The notes beneath the pieces are model-generated. The model was given only the letters and a program-made list of their open reading frames with translations. It was not told where the DNA came from and did not search any database. From contig NC_056748.1 in NCBI RefSeq assembly GCF_019279795.1, positions 608,291,636 through 608,355,635 on the forward strand: a stretch of DNA of 64,000 nucleotides. Reading direction: 5' to 3'. This DNA comes from Protopterus annectens (taxonomy: Eukaryota > Chordata > Ceratodontiformes > Protopteridae). A program made the position numbers and the translations under genes. Below are positions 45,632 through 57,150 of the stretch, in pieces. Numbering within the stretch: position 1 is the stretch's first letter; each line of letters begins with the position of its first letter.

Positions 45632-47600
45632 TCATCATCGTCATTTTCTTTCGGCTGTTCCCGTTAGGGGTCACCACAGCAGATCACCTGTTTCCATTTC
45701 TTCCTGTCCTCTGCATCTTGCTCTGTCATACCAACCACCTGCATGTCCTCTCTCACCACATCCATAAACCTTATCTTAGGCCTTCCTCTTTTCCTGTTAC
45801 CTGGTAGCTTCATCCTTAGCATCTTTTTCCCAATATACTATGCATCACCCCTCAGCACATGTCCAAACCAACATAATCTAGCCTCTCTGGCTTTGTCTCC
45901 AAACCTTCCAACCTGGGCTGACCCTCTAATATACTTATTCCTAATCCTGTCCACCCTCGTCACACCCAGTGCAAATCTTAACATCTTTAATTCTGCCACA
46001 TCCAGCTCAAACTCCTGCCTTTTTGTCAATGCCACTGTCTCCAACCCATATAACATAGCTGATATCACTACCCTCTTGTAGACCTTCCCTTTCACTCTTA
46101 CAGGTACTCATCTGTCACAAATCACTCCTGACACTCTTCACCACCCACTCTATCCTGCCTGTACTCTCTTCTTCACCTCTCTTCCACACTCACCGTTACT
46201 CTGAACTATTGACCCCAAGTATTTAAACTCATCCACCTTCACCACCTCTACTCCTTGCATCCTCACCATTCCTCTATCCTCCCTCTCATTCACACACATA
46301 TATTCTGTCTTAGTCCTGCTGACCTTCATTCCTCTTCTCTCTAGAGCATATCTCCATCTCTCCAAGGTCTCCTCCACCTGTTCCCTACTCTCACTACAGA
46401 TCACAATGTCATCTGCAAACATCATAGTCCATGGGGACTCCTGTCTGATCTCGTCTGTCAACCTGTCCATCACCATTGCAAATAAGAAAGGGCTCAGAGC
46501 TGATCCTTGATGTAACCCCACCTCCACCTTAAACGCATCCGTCACTCCCACTGCAGACCTTACTGCTGTCACACTGCCCTCGTACATATCCTGTACCACT
46601 CTTACATACTTTTCTGACATTCCTGACTTCCTCATACAATACCACAACTCCTCTCTAGGCACCCTGTCATATGATTTCTCTAAGTCTACAAAAACACAAT
46701 GCAACTCCTTCCGACATTCTCTGTACTTCTCCATCAACACTCTCAGAGCAAAGATTGCATCTGTAGTGCTCTTTCCTGGCATGAAACCATACTGCTGATC
46801 ACTAATCATCACGTCCCTTCTTAACCTTGCTTCCACTACTCTTTCCCATAACATCATGCTGTGACTGATCAATTTAATCCCTCTGTAGTTACTAGAGCTC
46901 TGCACATCACCCTTATTCTTAAAAATCGGTACCAAAACACGTTTTCTCCATTCCTCAGGCATCCTCTCACTTTCCAAGATTTCATTAAACAATCTGGTTA
47001 AAAACTCCACTGCCATTTCACCTAAATACCTCCATGCTTCCACAGGTATGTCATCTGGGCCAACAGCCTTTCCATTCTTCATTCTCTTCATAGCTATCCT
47101 TACTTCCTCCTTGCTAATCCATTGTATTTCATGATTCACTATCCCTACATCATCCAGCCTACTCTCCCTCTCATTCTCTTCATTCATCAACCCCTCAAAG
47201 TACTCTTTCCATCTCCTCAACACACTCTCCTCGCTTGTTAGTATGTTTCCCTCATTATCCTTTATCACCTTTACCTGCTTCCTAGCTCGGTCCCTCTGTC
47301 TAGCCAATTGGTACAGGTCCTTTTCTCCCTCCTTAGTGTCCAACCTTTCATACAACTCTTCATATGCCTTATCCTTAGCCTTAGCCTTCACCACCTCTCT
47401 CTTTGCCATGCACCTCATCTCCTTATACTCCTGTCTACTTTCTTCATCTCTCTGACAATCATACTTCTTCTTTGCCAACCTCTTTCTCTGTATACTCTCC
47501 TGTACTTCCTCATTCCACCACCATGTCTCCTTGTCATCCTTCCTCTGTCCAGATGTGATACCAAGCACCTTTCTAGCCTTTTTCTAGCCTTTTTTTTTCT
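45630..47600 (-). mobile_element. RTE-clade LINE, 5'-truncated
   Basis: Minus-strand element with one dominant ORF2 frame, a short 3' UTR reading GGGAACAGCCGAAAGAAAAT and a GAT-repeat tail. It lacks the endonuclease and begins within the linker, as expected after 5' truncation. Both ends are bordered by AT runs (45568-45629 and 47608-47643), so insertion into an AT repeat, or expansion of the tail, is possible. The 3' UTR sequence is shared with the SINE at 62590-62830. Confidence 0.85.
45838..47568 (-). pseudogene. RTE reverse transcriptase with C-terminal domain
   Basis: The 472-codon frame (47568-46150) runs from a basic linker (WWWNEEVQESIQRKR) through MKNGKAVGPDDIPVEAW, VLVPIFKNKGD, NYRGIKLISHSMMLWERVVE, DQQYGFMPGKSTTDAI, LHCVFVDLEKSYDRVPREEL and LHQGSALSPFLFAMVMDRL to MMFADDIVIC, which has an intact FADD. 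It ends at KYLGSIVQSNGECGREVKK after the thumb. A frameshift near 46100-46150 separates the C-terminal piece 46095-45838 (MLYGLETVALTKRQEFELD, YIRGSAQVGRFGDKAREARL). This is the most intact polymerase frame in the window; only the endonuclease and one frameshift prevent activity. Confidence 0.9.
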
Positions 47601-47607
47601 TTTTATA

Positions 47608-47643
<36 letters not shown>
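47608..47643. repeat. (AT)n microsatellite at the RTE 5' junction
   Basis: Simple AT run just beyond the truncated 5' end of the RTE element. Confidence 0.96.
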
Positions 47644-47650
<7 letters not shown>

Positions 47651-47823
47651 CCCACTTTGGGCATTTGAAAAGGTGGCAACCCTATGACCAACCCACATTA
47701 ACTAACATTCGCAATCTTATCATTATCTTCCCACTTAATGCAAAATTACAAATAGAAATCAGCCAAAAAAGTACATTTGCATCATCATACCAAGGATGAT
47801 CTACAAAGTTTGCACTGTCACAT

Positions 47824-49980
47824 GTTCATAGGTTCATAGAAGATCACTAGGCTAATGGCCCTAATACCCTTACAAGTCTAGCCATATTTTTCAATAGTTG
47901 CCCCACATGTCGGTGGTTAGGTGAGTGAAATTTGCAGAGGTAAAGGTGTATGGTAGTTAATAATGACTTCCTTTGTCCAGGAGGGACATGAGTGCCACTC
48001 CAGGAATGAATCTGCTGTCATTCGTGCATTAATCTAGGTTGCATTTTAAGAGGGTCAGGGAGGGGCTCTATTTCACATGAATTGGAAGCTTTCTCCAGAG
48101 AAGTGGCAGTCTATGGGAAATACATCTCTCTCTCCAGCATGACCTGTTCATGCCAGAGGCTAGGTTAAGATTCCTGGAGTGATTGACCCTCATGCAGTTT
48201 GATTTATGAATATGTAGCATTACCATCAGGGCCTGGTCAGAGACTGCCCTGTAAGCTAGGCACAGGTCACCCCTTAGCAACCTGAAGGAGACAGAATACA
48301 GTGACAGTGCTTTAAGTCTTTCCATGTAGGACTTGTTTTGTGTAACTTGTAATTCCTTGGTGAGAAACCTCTGGGGTCTCTCCAGTTGTTGCAGATGTCT
48401 AGTGAGGTACATGCAAAAGGGAGCATTGTACTTAAATATTGGTCTGATGAGGGCTGAATATAATGGAATTATCAAACCCAAAAGATACCAATGCCACCAC
48501 AAAAAGTCACTAATAATCCACAACCACAGTAACAGTGTAAGGTGTAATATATCGTGGAATTCAGAAAGGAGCAAATGATGCTTCACAAAGAGTTTTTATT
48601 AGAAGATGTAAATTAAAAACAATAATTTAAGCACTTTCATCCCATTTCATCAGAACTTCATTAGAATTCCATGATATAATGGAAATATAACATCCTTAGA
48701 TCTAGATATGATACCTTTACTTATAAGATGTGTCATGTAGAAGGATTTCCTTACTACTGTCGCTACATGGTGGTCAAAAATCAGGTTGCTATCAACCTGA
48801 GTACCCAGATCACCTACCACTGGGTCTGCACTTAGGGTGGGTGCTGTCTATAATGTAATCAGCAGGGATGTCAGCTTTCCCAAAGGAAATAATAATGCTT
48901 TTTTTTTTTTTTTTTTTTTAACATTTAGCTTTAATCCATGGCTTTGGCACCAATCATTTGTCTGAGTTAACCCTATCTGCATTATATTAACATCACTGGG
49001 GGACTCGATTGCTCACAATTTTCAATTGTCATTGAACTTAATCAACCACAGGTTGTCCAAGTTCTTCTGAGAAATAAATTCTGAACAGTAAGGGGCCCAG
49101 AACAGAAGCTTGTGGTACTCCACTGGTGACTGGCCTTTTGCTAGCGGTGAAGTCACCCACTTTTACAGTATGTGTCCTGTTAGTGAACCAGTTGGCTACC
49201 CATCTGGTAATGTAGGGATTAATTCTCAACTGGGAGAGCTCTCTACAATATCTGAGTGGGGGATTGTGTCAAATGCTTTGGCTAGGTCAAGACAGGTGGT
49301 TGCACTGTCTTTCCCTTATCCAGGACTTTGGTTACTTTCTTGAAGGTCAACCATGTTTAAAAGGCATGATCTACCTTTAACGAATCAAAACTGTGTTCAG
49401 TCCAGAGTTTGGAGATTACCTGTGTCCTTGTTAATAAGGTCCATAATAATTCTTTCCATGACCTTGCATGTGAGGCTAGTCAAGCTTATGGGCCTATAAT
49501 TCCCAGAGTCAGTTGATGGTCCCCTTTGTGCAGAGAGATTACTGTTGCTGTCCTCCATTCTGCCAGAACATAGCCAGTTCACAGGCTGTGAATAAACAGG
49601 GATCTAAGTGGGATTGCTAGATCATAAGTTGTTTAAAAGGCAACCTGGGATATTGTCTGAGCCCATTGATGCCATGTCTTGGTCTTAGAGAGCACCAAGA
49701 TGACCTGCTCTCTTGAGATGATAGACTAAGGAATGGTGGCAGGTATACTTTGGGGGATGACTGGAGGGGACGGGAGGGGTGAAGTTTGCTCCAAATCTGT
49801 CAGCTATCAGGTTAGCTATTACCTCTGGTTGAGTATAGGTGCTGCCATCCACAACCAGTTCAGCGCATATCTGGGTATTCCCTTTTAGATTTCAGATGTT
49901 GTTAAAGAATGTCTTGTGATTATCCTTAGCCAGGAAGGCTATTTTTCCTTTGTAATTAGCTTTGGAAGATTTGACAGGAT
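47824..49980 (-). mobile_element. CR1 LINE (copy E), broken and truncated at the 5' side
   Basis: The 3' terminus at 47824-47840 reads TCTATGAACCTATGAAC on the minus strand. Coding pieces follow at increasing coordinates: the C-terminal part (48068-48470), polymerase block VTSGVPQASVLGPLLFRIYF (49038-49229), GNYRPISLTSLTCKVMERII (49397-49582) and the linker with KDNHKTFF near 49900. A 205-bp insertion splits it at 48469-48673 and a run of about 20 T lies at 48900-48919. Its 5' side ends abruptly at about 49980, beside the truncated gag of the second Gmr1-like element. Confidence 0.85.
48469..48673 (-). mobile_element. 205-bp insertion in CR1 copy E with 11-bp target duplication
   Basis: The direct repeats ATATAATGGAA lie at 48458-48468 and 48674-48684, and removing the insert restores CR1 continuity. 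On the minus strand the insert includes TTCTGATGAAATGGGATGAA followed by AGTGCTTAAATTATTG. That order of CTGATGA, GAAA and a CACTTAAT-like string resembles the 3' region of the Penelope-like element at 43486-43520. It may therefore be a short Penelope-like 3' end; the evidence is modest. Confidence 0.6.
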
Positions 49981-49984
49981 CCCA

Positions 49985-50756
49985 AGGAACCAGTTGGCTG
50001 AGATGTGTCAAGCCAAGGGACTGGGGCATGCCAACATGACTAAAGGAGAAATGATTACAGCCTTAACCACAGCTGCATAACAGACCAGCAACCAGGAGGA
50101 CAACCAGACTGGGCTTGGGGATGTACAACGCTCAGAAAATGGACAGTTCAGCTTTGCCTCAGAGGACTTAAAAATCCATCTGGAGTTAAAGAGACTTGAA
50201 TTGGAGGCCAAACATTTGGAACTAGAATTAGGAGAGAGACTGCGGAAGGTGAAACAAATGTGATAATTTTGATAGTTTTAGTCATATGTTTGAAAGGGTT
50301 TGTAAACAGTATAATGTTGACGAAGGGCTCTGGGTACAGTTCCTGACCCCCTTACTCCATGGTAAAGCTGTAACTGCTGTTTCTAAATTGTCTGATACTG
50401 ATTGCTTAAATTATAATACAGTTAAAACTTGTTTATTGGAATGATTTAAGTTAACACCTAAAGCTTATAGAAAAATGTTTTATGAGCATAGACGCAAGGC
50501 AGATGAAAGTGTGTGTGATTTTGTTGCTGAGTTAAGCACTTATTTTCATAGGTGGGTGATTGGGTGTCAAGTCACTACTTTTGAAGGGCTGGAAGACCTT
50601 TTGTTGAGGGGACAAGCCCTTAGCATTTTGCCTGAGGACATGAGAATCTGGTTGGCTGGTAAAGAATGCAACACCGCAGATGAGTTGGGGAAAAAAGGAG
50701 ACCTATACCTAGCAAGCAGGGCATCACTGTACAGGAAAGTGATACCCTGTGCTGTA
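49985..50756 (+). pseudogene. Gmr1-like gag, element 2, first part
   Basis: A frame near 49990-50090 gives RNQLAEMCQAKGLGHANMTK and GEMITALTTAA, which has the spacing of a SAP DNA-binding helix pair. A charged helical stretch follows (FASEDLKIHLELKRLELEAK). The 50475-50786 frame is the SCAN-like capsid: FYEHRRKADESVCDFVAELS and LSILPEDMRIWLAGKECN, very close to 10148-10500 in element 1. A stop precedes the capsid piece. The final codons of that open frame belong to the inserted inverted-repeat element. Confidence 0.72.
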
Positions 50757-51377
50757 AGGGTCTATATTATATTCTCGAACGCTTAAAAAACGAACTCTGA
50801 TTGATCTAACTTATTTTCGTGAAACTGCAAAATATCGAAGCAGCAGAAACTCAAATTTTTTCCTAGGGAAAGAATTTGGTTGTCTGTTTCTGTTGCTTTG
50901 GTATTTTCAGTGTTATGGTGGAAAGTTACCGGTCGGATTCAGGTAAGTGTGCGATTGTGTGGATGTGAGTGTTAGGGTGATTTAGGTGAGTTAGGGTTAG
51001 GGCTCGGGTTAGGTGTGTGTGCGATTGAGTGGACATGAGGGTTAGGGCAGATTTAAGTGAGTTAGAGTTAGGGAGTGGGTGAGGTGAGTGTGCGATAGTG
51101 ACGGACCTTAGGGTTAGGGTTTGGGTTAAGGTAAGTGGGTAGTTAGTGGTGTGCGCATAGTTTAGTGTAGGGTTAGGTATCAGATTTTAGGTGTATGTGT
51201 GTGGATTTCTGTTTGTTTGGTGTGCTTGTGTTGTGTGTATGTGTTTTGGATCAGCGATTTTTTTTCCCTGGGAAAAAAATCACTGATCTGACAGTTTGAG
51301 ATTGTAAGATTTCACTTAAATTAGGTCGATCAATCAGCGTTCACTTTTTTTAAGCATTCGATGATATAATATAGACC
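50757..51377. mobile_element. 620-bp inverted-repeat element inserted in gag
   Basis: The ends read AGGGTCTATATTATATTCTC and, inverted from the right, AGGTCTATATTATATCATCG; the match continues as CGAACGCTTAAAAAA versus CGAATGCTTAAAAAAA and CTGATTGATC, so the terminal repeats are about 45 bases. TGTGCTGTA flanks both sides (50748-50756 and 51378-51386), an 8- or 9-bp target duplication. There is no coding frame. Inside are three diverged 72-base units, starting near 50945, 51017 and 51088, with GTGCGAT and GTTAGGG motifs, and a hairpin near 51248-51292. The superfamily (hAT or Mutator-like by duplication size) is uncertain. Confidence 0.85.
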
Positions 51378-51960
51378 TGTGCTGTATATAGGTATACGGG
51401 AACACATGGAGGGCAGCCTAAACCTCCCCAATAGAGTCTTCCAATAACAGGGGAAGCTACTAGTTCAGGTATATGGCCAGGATCAAGGGTTAAATGTTTT
51501 GAATGCAACCAGTGGGGCCATGTAGCATATAGATATTCATGGAGGCAAGGTGAGGAACAAAAGGTAGGGGAGCCAGCAAGTGGGAATAACAGAATGCCAA
51601 CAGTACGTTGTTCGGAGACAACAAGGGTACCAAATTACCACAAGAAGTTATATCCTAGCTTAGTAGATGGGAAACAGGCCACTGCTAAGAGAGAAACACA
51701 GCCTCTGACCTAACCATTGTGAAGCTTGCAATGGCTAAAGAGGAGCACTACTTGCTTGGACAGTCTACTCCAGTCAGAGCTTTAGGAGGGACCCCATTCC
51801 AAATACCTTTGGCTAGGGTTCACCTTGACTTGGAGGGTGAAAAAAGGAAGCAAGAAAGTAGGTGTGTTTGAGGATATCCCTGCAGATGTCCTGACAGGGA
51901 ATGATTTTGATAATGCAGTTCCTTGTGTGCATGCAGTTACATGCAGTCAGGCTTAGAGAC
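51378..51960 (+). pseudogene. Gmr1-like gag end (CCHC remnant) and protease, element 2
   Basis: After the inserted element, 51490-51545 reads VKCFECNQWGHVAYRYS: a zinc knuckle in which the last Cys is Tyr. From 51660 a protease region is recognisable by similarity to 10744-11055 of element 1 (the ACTGCTAAGAGAGA stretch and the ATTCCAAATACCTTTGGCTA stretch), but no frame stays open. The knuckle would have bound the RNA genome, and the protease would have processed the polyprotein. Confidence 0.6.
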
Positions 51961-52015
51961 AGGCATATGGGTCTTGTAGCCTGGGGGGACCCAGAAGGAC
52001 AGCATACTTGAAGCC

Positions 52016-53440
52016 ATGACTGGTGAGTTAGTTACTTCAGAGAGGAAGCTACACTGTAGCAGTGAGACTGAAGGTGAGCCGCAGCTACTGGTGGGTACTG
52101 ATGTTCCCTTGGACAGAGTGACTGCAAGGGCAGAGCTGAGTAATAGTACCCAGGCTGACAGTGATGCATCGCTGTCAGGGGATACCAGAATTCCTGTGGA
52201 AAGGGAGCTGGGAAGGGTTACAAAGAGAGAGATGAGACAGGCTCAGCTTTCAGACTCTGCATGATAGGGCTTGAGGGAGGTAGCCAGGGAGGCACCTGAT
52301 TCTCAAGGAAAAGGGGAATCTTTATACTGGGACAAAGGGTTACTGTATAGAGAATGGACCCCTGAGGGAGGGCTAGAGGGTGAGAGAATACAGCAGTTGT
52401 TAATGCCCAGAGCCTAACATCTGGCACTTCTAGCCATAGTCTATGACATTCCCTATGCAGGTCATAGGGGCATAAACTGTAACAACAGACGTATTATGCA
52501 GAACTTTTATTGGCCTGTGATTTTCAGGGGTGTAACAGGGTACTGCAGGACCTGTGAGCAGTACCAAAAATAGGCAAGGCAGGAGACAAGGTCAAAGCTC
52601 CTTTGATGCCTTTCTCTTTAATTGAGGAGCCATTTTAGATGGTAGCTCAGGATATTGTGGAACCTCTGAGTATGCCAAGTTCTACAGGAAAGAAGTATAT
52701 CCTAGTGGTAGTAAATTATGCTACCAGATACCCTAAGGTGGAGATTTTCAGCAGGGTAGGTTTCCCAAATGAAATACTGACTGACAGAGGTGCCAGTTTC
52801 ATGTCATACCTGCTGGCTTGTCTGTGGGAGCACTGTGGGGTGAAGCACCTAATGACCACCCCCCTAGCATCCTCAGACTTATGTTCTGGTGGCGAGGTTA
52901 AACTCTACACTCAAGACCATGCTAGAGGCATTTCCAGACCAGTTTAAGAGGAAGTGGGACAAATATTTTCCCCATATGTTGTTTGCTTAAAGAGAGGTGC
53001 CCCAGATATCTACAGGTTTCTCACCTTTTGAGTTGCTATATGGGCATAGGGTGAGGGGACCTCTAGATTTGATTCATGAAGAGCGCAAGATTGAGTGTGA
53101 ATCCCACCAGGGGTCTGTTGTTCCATATGTCCTAAACCGTAGGACAAGGCTTAGGGAACTCATGGGCTTGGCCCAGGAGAACCTGGCGGAAGCCCAACAG
53201 CAGAAACAGGTCTGGTATGAAAGGAATGCTCAAGCCAGAGAGTATGCTGTGTGACAGCAGTTTATGGTTCTCATTTTTGTCAGACACAACAAGTTGCAGG
53301 CAGCTTGGGAGGGAGCCTTCAAATTGGTAAGGAAGTCAGTGATGTTAACTACATGGTAGAACTGCTAGGCAGGAGGGAAGGTCACAAACTGTACCATGTT
53401 AACATGATGAAATCTTACCATGATAGAGAGGCCCTTGTGT
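52016..53440 (+). pseudogene. Gmr1-like integrase, element 2
   Basis: 52016-52264 is the linker before integrase, ending KREMRQAQLSDSA as in element 1. 52639-52947 holds MPSSTGKKYILVVVNYATRY and LTDRGASFMSYLLACLWEHC, the second catalytic Asp. A frameshift near 52870 leads to a VLVARLNSTLKTML segment in which the catalytic Glu is Ala. 52997-53254 is the C-terminal region with FSPFELLYGHRVRGPLDLIH, then a coiled segment (LAQENLAEAQQQKQVW). 53340-53430 continues with GHKLYHVNMMKSYH. The core misses part of the region after TRYPKV compared with element 1. Confidence 0.75.
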
Positions 53441-53640
53441 TAAGTATTTGTAGTAGGAAGCTGGAGGAATTTGAGGGGGATCTCTGGCTACAGGGAGCCA
53501 TCCAGCAAAATCCCAAGTTACTATGGTGGAGCCTAGAGTTGCAGACATATGATATGACAGTGCAACACTGTAATGGGGTCAGCAATGCAAAGGCAGCTGG
53601 AATCTCAAGACAGGGAATGGGGTAATGTATTCTCAGATAG
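53440..53640 (+). pseudogene. RNase H stub, element 2
   Basis: After the integrase C-terminus the frame reads PKLLWWSLELQTYDMTVQHC and NGVSNAKAAGISRQGMG. This is the last part of a Ty3/gypsy RNase H (LLRWSLxLQ and NADxLSRxG). No polymerase sequence lies between it and integrase, so the entire reverse transcriptase is deleted. Element 1 has kept a different part of the same region. Confidence 0.7.
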
Positions 53641-53715
53641 GCTCATTCCTCTTGAGCAATGTTTCTCAGGAGTCAGTTGAAAAAAAAAAGCTTGAGTCAA
53701 AGAGGGGGGAAGAAG

Positions 53716-54949
53716 TGTGACAAAAGGAGGTACTGCCAGCACAGCTAGCTGGAATTTTGTAAATATGTATATGTCATTTGTGAATATCAAACTAATTTAT
53801 ATAAAATGCTTGTGTTACAAATGTATTAGAACTATATGTTATGTGTATATCAAACTGCTCTGTACAGATTTTTATGTTGAAAAGGTATTTGCAAAGTGTT
53901 GTGTTTAAAATGTATCCACAGTGTGCCCTACTGGAAAAGAACAGAAATGTACATGCACTGTTGTAACTGTTTAAATGTATGCACAGTATTTAACAGTGGA
54001 AACTGGAATACAGGAGGTTAACCTCAGTCCAGCAAACTTTAGACAAATATCTGAAATTAAATTACTTTATAGGCTACACCATAAAGATGTTTCAATGCAG
54101 CTAGAGACACAAAGTTTTTACTAGGAAGCTTTCTGTATTGTCTGTAGGGTGAACTAATTGCTACTTTGGAAGCATGAAGGAATGTAATTGTTTCATGACT
54201 TCCGGTATCTACCAAAGATCTAAGCAAAAGCCCTTGTATGAGTATTTTTACAAGTACATGCTAAATTCTACCAGCTGCCAGCAATTAGGGTTTTGGCCTC
54301 GGAACTAGATGTCAAATGACCAGAAATTACATCATTCCACAAGCTATCCCAGCAGTAATATTTTAGGTATTGCTTTGAGAAGTCTTTTAGTGAGACTCAA
54401 CATTCTACATTCTATCTTGGACCTGACAATAACAACAACAAGCACCATTCACCACATCTGCCTTGCTCTAATGAAGTAAGTTTCTAGGGAACAGTATAAC
54501 TCTCTTAGATACAGTCAGGAATATAGTGAAGCTTAGTTTAGATTATGTTTTCTTTATTTGTGTGAGCCTATACTGCAGTGTTATTTTAAATATTTTTTGT
54601 AGTTTTGAACTCTGATGTCACTGTGAATATATATTTAGTGTTGTCTTGTTTTTTATTATTATTAAATATATTTAAACCTTTCATTGTGGCTAATCTATGT
54701 AGAGATATTTAAGTTTTGAGAGTATTTGCATATTTATTTCATGACACTGTGTGGGCCACTCCTAACAGCCTTGCTCTTGGTCAAACTAGTATTTGTTTTT
54801 GTATTAATATTACACAGTAAAATTGGACACCCTTTGTTAAGGGCCCTAAAGTAGTTGATAAGGTGTGACTGATGGCAGTGGTAACTATCTTATGGTCTGA
54901 ACAGAAGGGAGCATGGCTAGTAAACCTGTGCCAGCCTTTTTCAGGTGTG

Positions 54950-55024
<75 letters not shown>

Positions 55025-55330
55025 ATGTGTGTGTGTGTGTAAATCAAACTTCAAAGAGTGTGTGTGTCAGCTACTTGAGCAGGGACATGAAGCACTGCTT
55101 GGAGAGAGGGGGTGCTGGAGGTCTTGGCTTGGTCACTCAGCTGAGATCTCAACTCTAGAAAGAGAGATAAACCAATGCCGGACTAACTGTGGTCTCTGTG
55201 TGCTCTTAATGGAAATTGCACTTGATGTGAGAGCTGCACCTCAAAATACTGTGTGTATACCTGTTATCTTCCCAGTGAACGTCCCCACACAGGTGCCAGT
55301 GGTGAGGATTGAGACTCCTTGATTACTGGT
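53716..55330 (+). repeat. 3' LTR of Gmr1-like element 2
   Basis: It starts TGTGACAAAAGG after the purine tract and ends near TTGATTACTGGTCCA, matching the LTR ends of element 1 in position. Internal landmarks shared with element 1 include GGACACCCTTTG and a CCAGCCTTTTTCAGG / CCAAGCCTTTCCCAGG stretch before a TG repeat. It is longer (about 1.6 kb) and clearly diverged, so the two elements are different subfamilies. A TATTATTATTAAATAT stretch occurs in both. Confidence 0.7.
54954..55040. repeat. (TG)n microsatellite inside LTR
   Basis: TG run with a few TATG interruptions, at the same place in the LTR as the GT run at 14019-14167. Confidence 0.95.
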
Positions 55331-55479
55331 CCAGTGGAGAGTCATTACAGCCTGTTTATACTAGTGGTCCACCAGGGCATCTTGTTTTTTCAACAACACC
55401 TGGTTTTAATATGGTCAGGTACAGTTGATTATATACAACTGCTTAAATGGTTATACAGGACATTGGTGTACACCCCTGC

Positions 55480-57150
55480 ATAGGAGTCTGTCTTATTTGT
55501 GTTTGAGGGGGCTTTGAAACTCCTTATGTCATCACTTAGTAGGAGGTAATTTGTCTCTGAAAATTTTTTAAGCAGTTTTGAGCTTGATGCTGTATCTGGT
55601 TTTATAATTACATTGAACTAGATGGATTTATGGTCTGATCCTACCAGGGAGGACATCACATGGGGAAGGAGCCCATTGCTCTCCCACATTAGTGAGTACT
55701 ATGTCCAGGACATTTGAGCTTCCTGTGGGTGTGATGACTAGCTGTTACAGAGTATTTCCATTGACAAAGTCCAAGAACCTCTGTGCCAGCATGTTGCTGG
55801 CTGTGTGTGTTTCCCAGTCAATGGTAGGATAATTAAAATCACCCATGAGTAAGCTGTTGCACTGTATGGCAAGTGACTACAGTAAAGTCCAGGTATGGGG
55901 TATGCTTTTCCCTTTCCATGCTTGGAGACCTAGAGCTATCTATGATGTGGCAGAAGGCTTTGCCTATACTTAATTGGACATGGACTAGCTCAAGAGCATC
56001 ATACTGTCTGACTAGTCTCGAGGTGTACTTATCCTTAATGAAGATGGATACACCTCCTCCTTCAGTACAGTTTGTGATCTGAACATATGGAAGGCATTGT
56101 AGCCCTGCATGGCTGGGGTGTTTTCTGTGCCTTTGAACCCATGTCTCAGTGACTGAACAGACATCAGCATCTTCCAAAGTGAGGACTGCTTCCATGGAGT
56201 GCAGTTTCTTGTTCAGACTCCTAGCATTAAGCACAGTACCTTGTGTTTAACTACAGAGGAGTTTGTTATGTTCTAGGTTGGTTATTTTGACACTGCCTAA
56301 AAAAGGCACAATATGGGTGGCTGATGCCTTTGCCAGTATACAAAAGCCTAGAGGGGACAGGTGCATACCATCTCTGGCAAAGCAACATGGCCTGTCAAGC
56401 ATGTCTTCCCAGGATGACAGATATTGGAGGCCCTTGGGCTGACACCAAAAGCTAAACCAATTGTTAAGTCAATCATTTTTTGTTTGTATTGTGGCATCAT
56501 CCTTGGAGAAGGCAGAGTGCTACTTAAGGCTAGGCTTAGGGGAACATCCATGTGTCTCACAATGGAGTCACCTATGACCAATACATTAGGTTTTGTAGAG
56601 TAATGTCTTATGGAATTATTTTTGAGACACTGCTGTGTGTGTTATTATGTGTTGTGCTTTTTATTTATTTGTGTATTTTTTGCATTATGTGTAAGTGGTT
56701 TCCTTTTGGAGGCTTCTGATCTTTTGGTAAGTTACTAGTGAGTACCTCCATATATGTGGGTTTATGTGCCTTGTCCTTATTTACTGTGGGAAGTTTATGT
56801 GTGTGCTGACAACCTGTTTGGCATTCAGTTTGCCCTTATGTAAGAGTCTTACCTCCAATTTCATAGTATAACCGCATCTCTCACATAAAGTATTTGTTTC
56901 AGGAGTAAGCAGTTGTCAGTATACATGACACAATTGCTACATTGCTTCAGGATGCCCATGTCTATCAGGGTGGCCAGAAAGATGATGGGCAACTAACCAT
57001 CCATGATAGCAGGTTCTTACTGAATGTTATGTTAGGGATGGGAATGGGTTAATTCGACAGGACAGTACTGGTAGCGCCCAGACTACAGGAGGAACCTATA
57101 CTTTGTGTAGGCTAAGGTTGATCAATATGTCAATGCTGCTCAGTTGTTAC
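55480..57150 (-). mobile_element. CR1 LINE (copy F), ORF1 and endonuclease relic
   Basis: Minus-strand 5' half of a CR1. 57000-56350 carries a degraded ORF1 with MVIGDSIVRHMDVPL (the SGNH GDS block) and, near 56350, a DGMHLSP-like segment for the Asp-x-x-His block. 56234-55839 is the start of the endonuclease: MLNARSLNKKLHSMEAVLTL, DADVCSVTETW and GGGVSIFIKDKYTS. 55830-55500 continues in broken frames through the GDFNYPTIDWE and VLDIVLTNVGE regions. It stops near 55480; the polymerase is absent. Confidence 0.8.

Larger units (their letters stand above)
49981..55330 (+). mobile_element. Gmr1-like LTR retrotransposon, element 2 (no 5' LTR, defective)
   Basis: Related to element 1 and in the same order: gag, protease, integrase, then only a stub of RNase H before the 3' LTR at 53716. 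The 5' LTR and leader are missing; similarity begins inside the first part of gag, directly at the end of CR1 copy E. A 620-bp inverted-repeat element is inserted in the capsid region (50757-51377). Reverse transcriptase is completely deleted. A purine tract GAGGGGGGAAGAAG lies just before the 3' LTR and is a good polypurine tract. Confidence 0.8.

Noticed and set aside
47308-47799. 163-codon Leu/Ser/Ile-rich plus-strand frame
   Set aside because: Antisense to RTE ORF2 and then an AT repeat.
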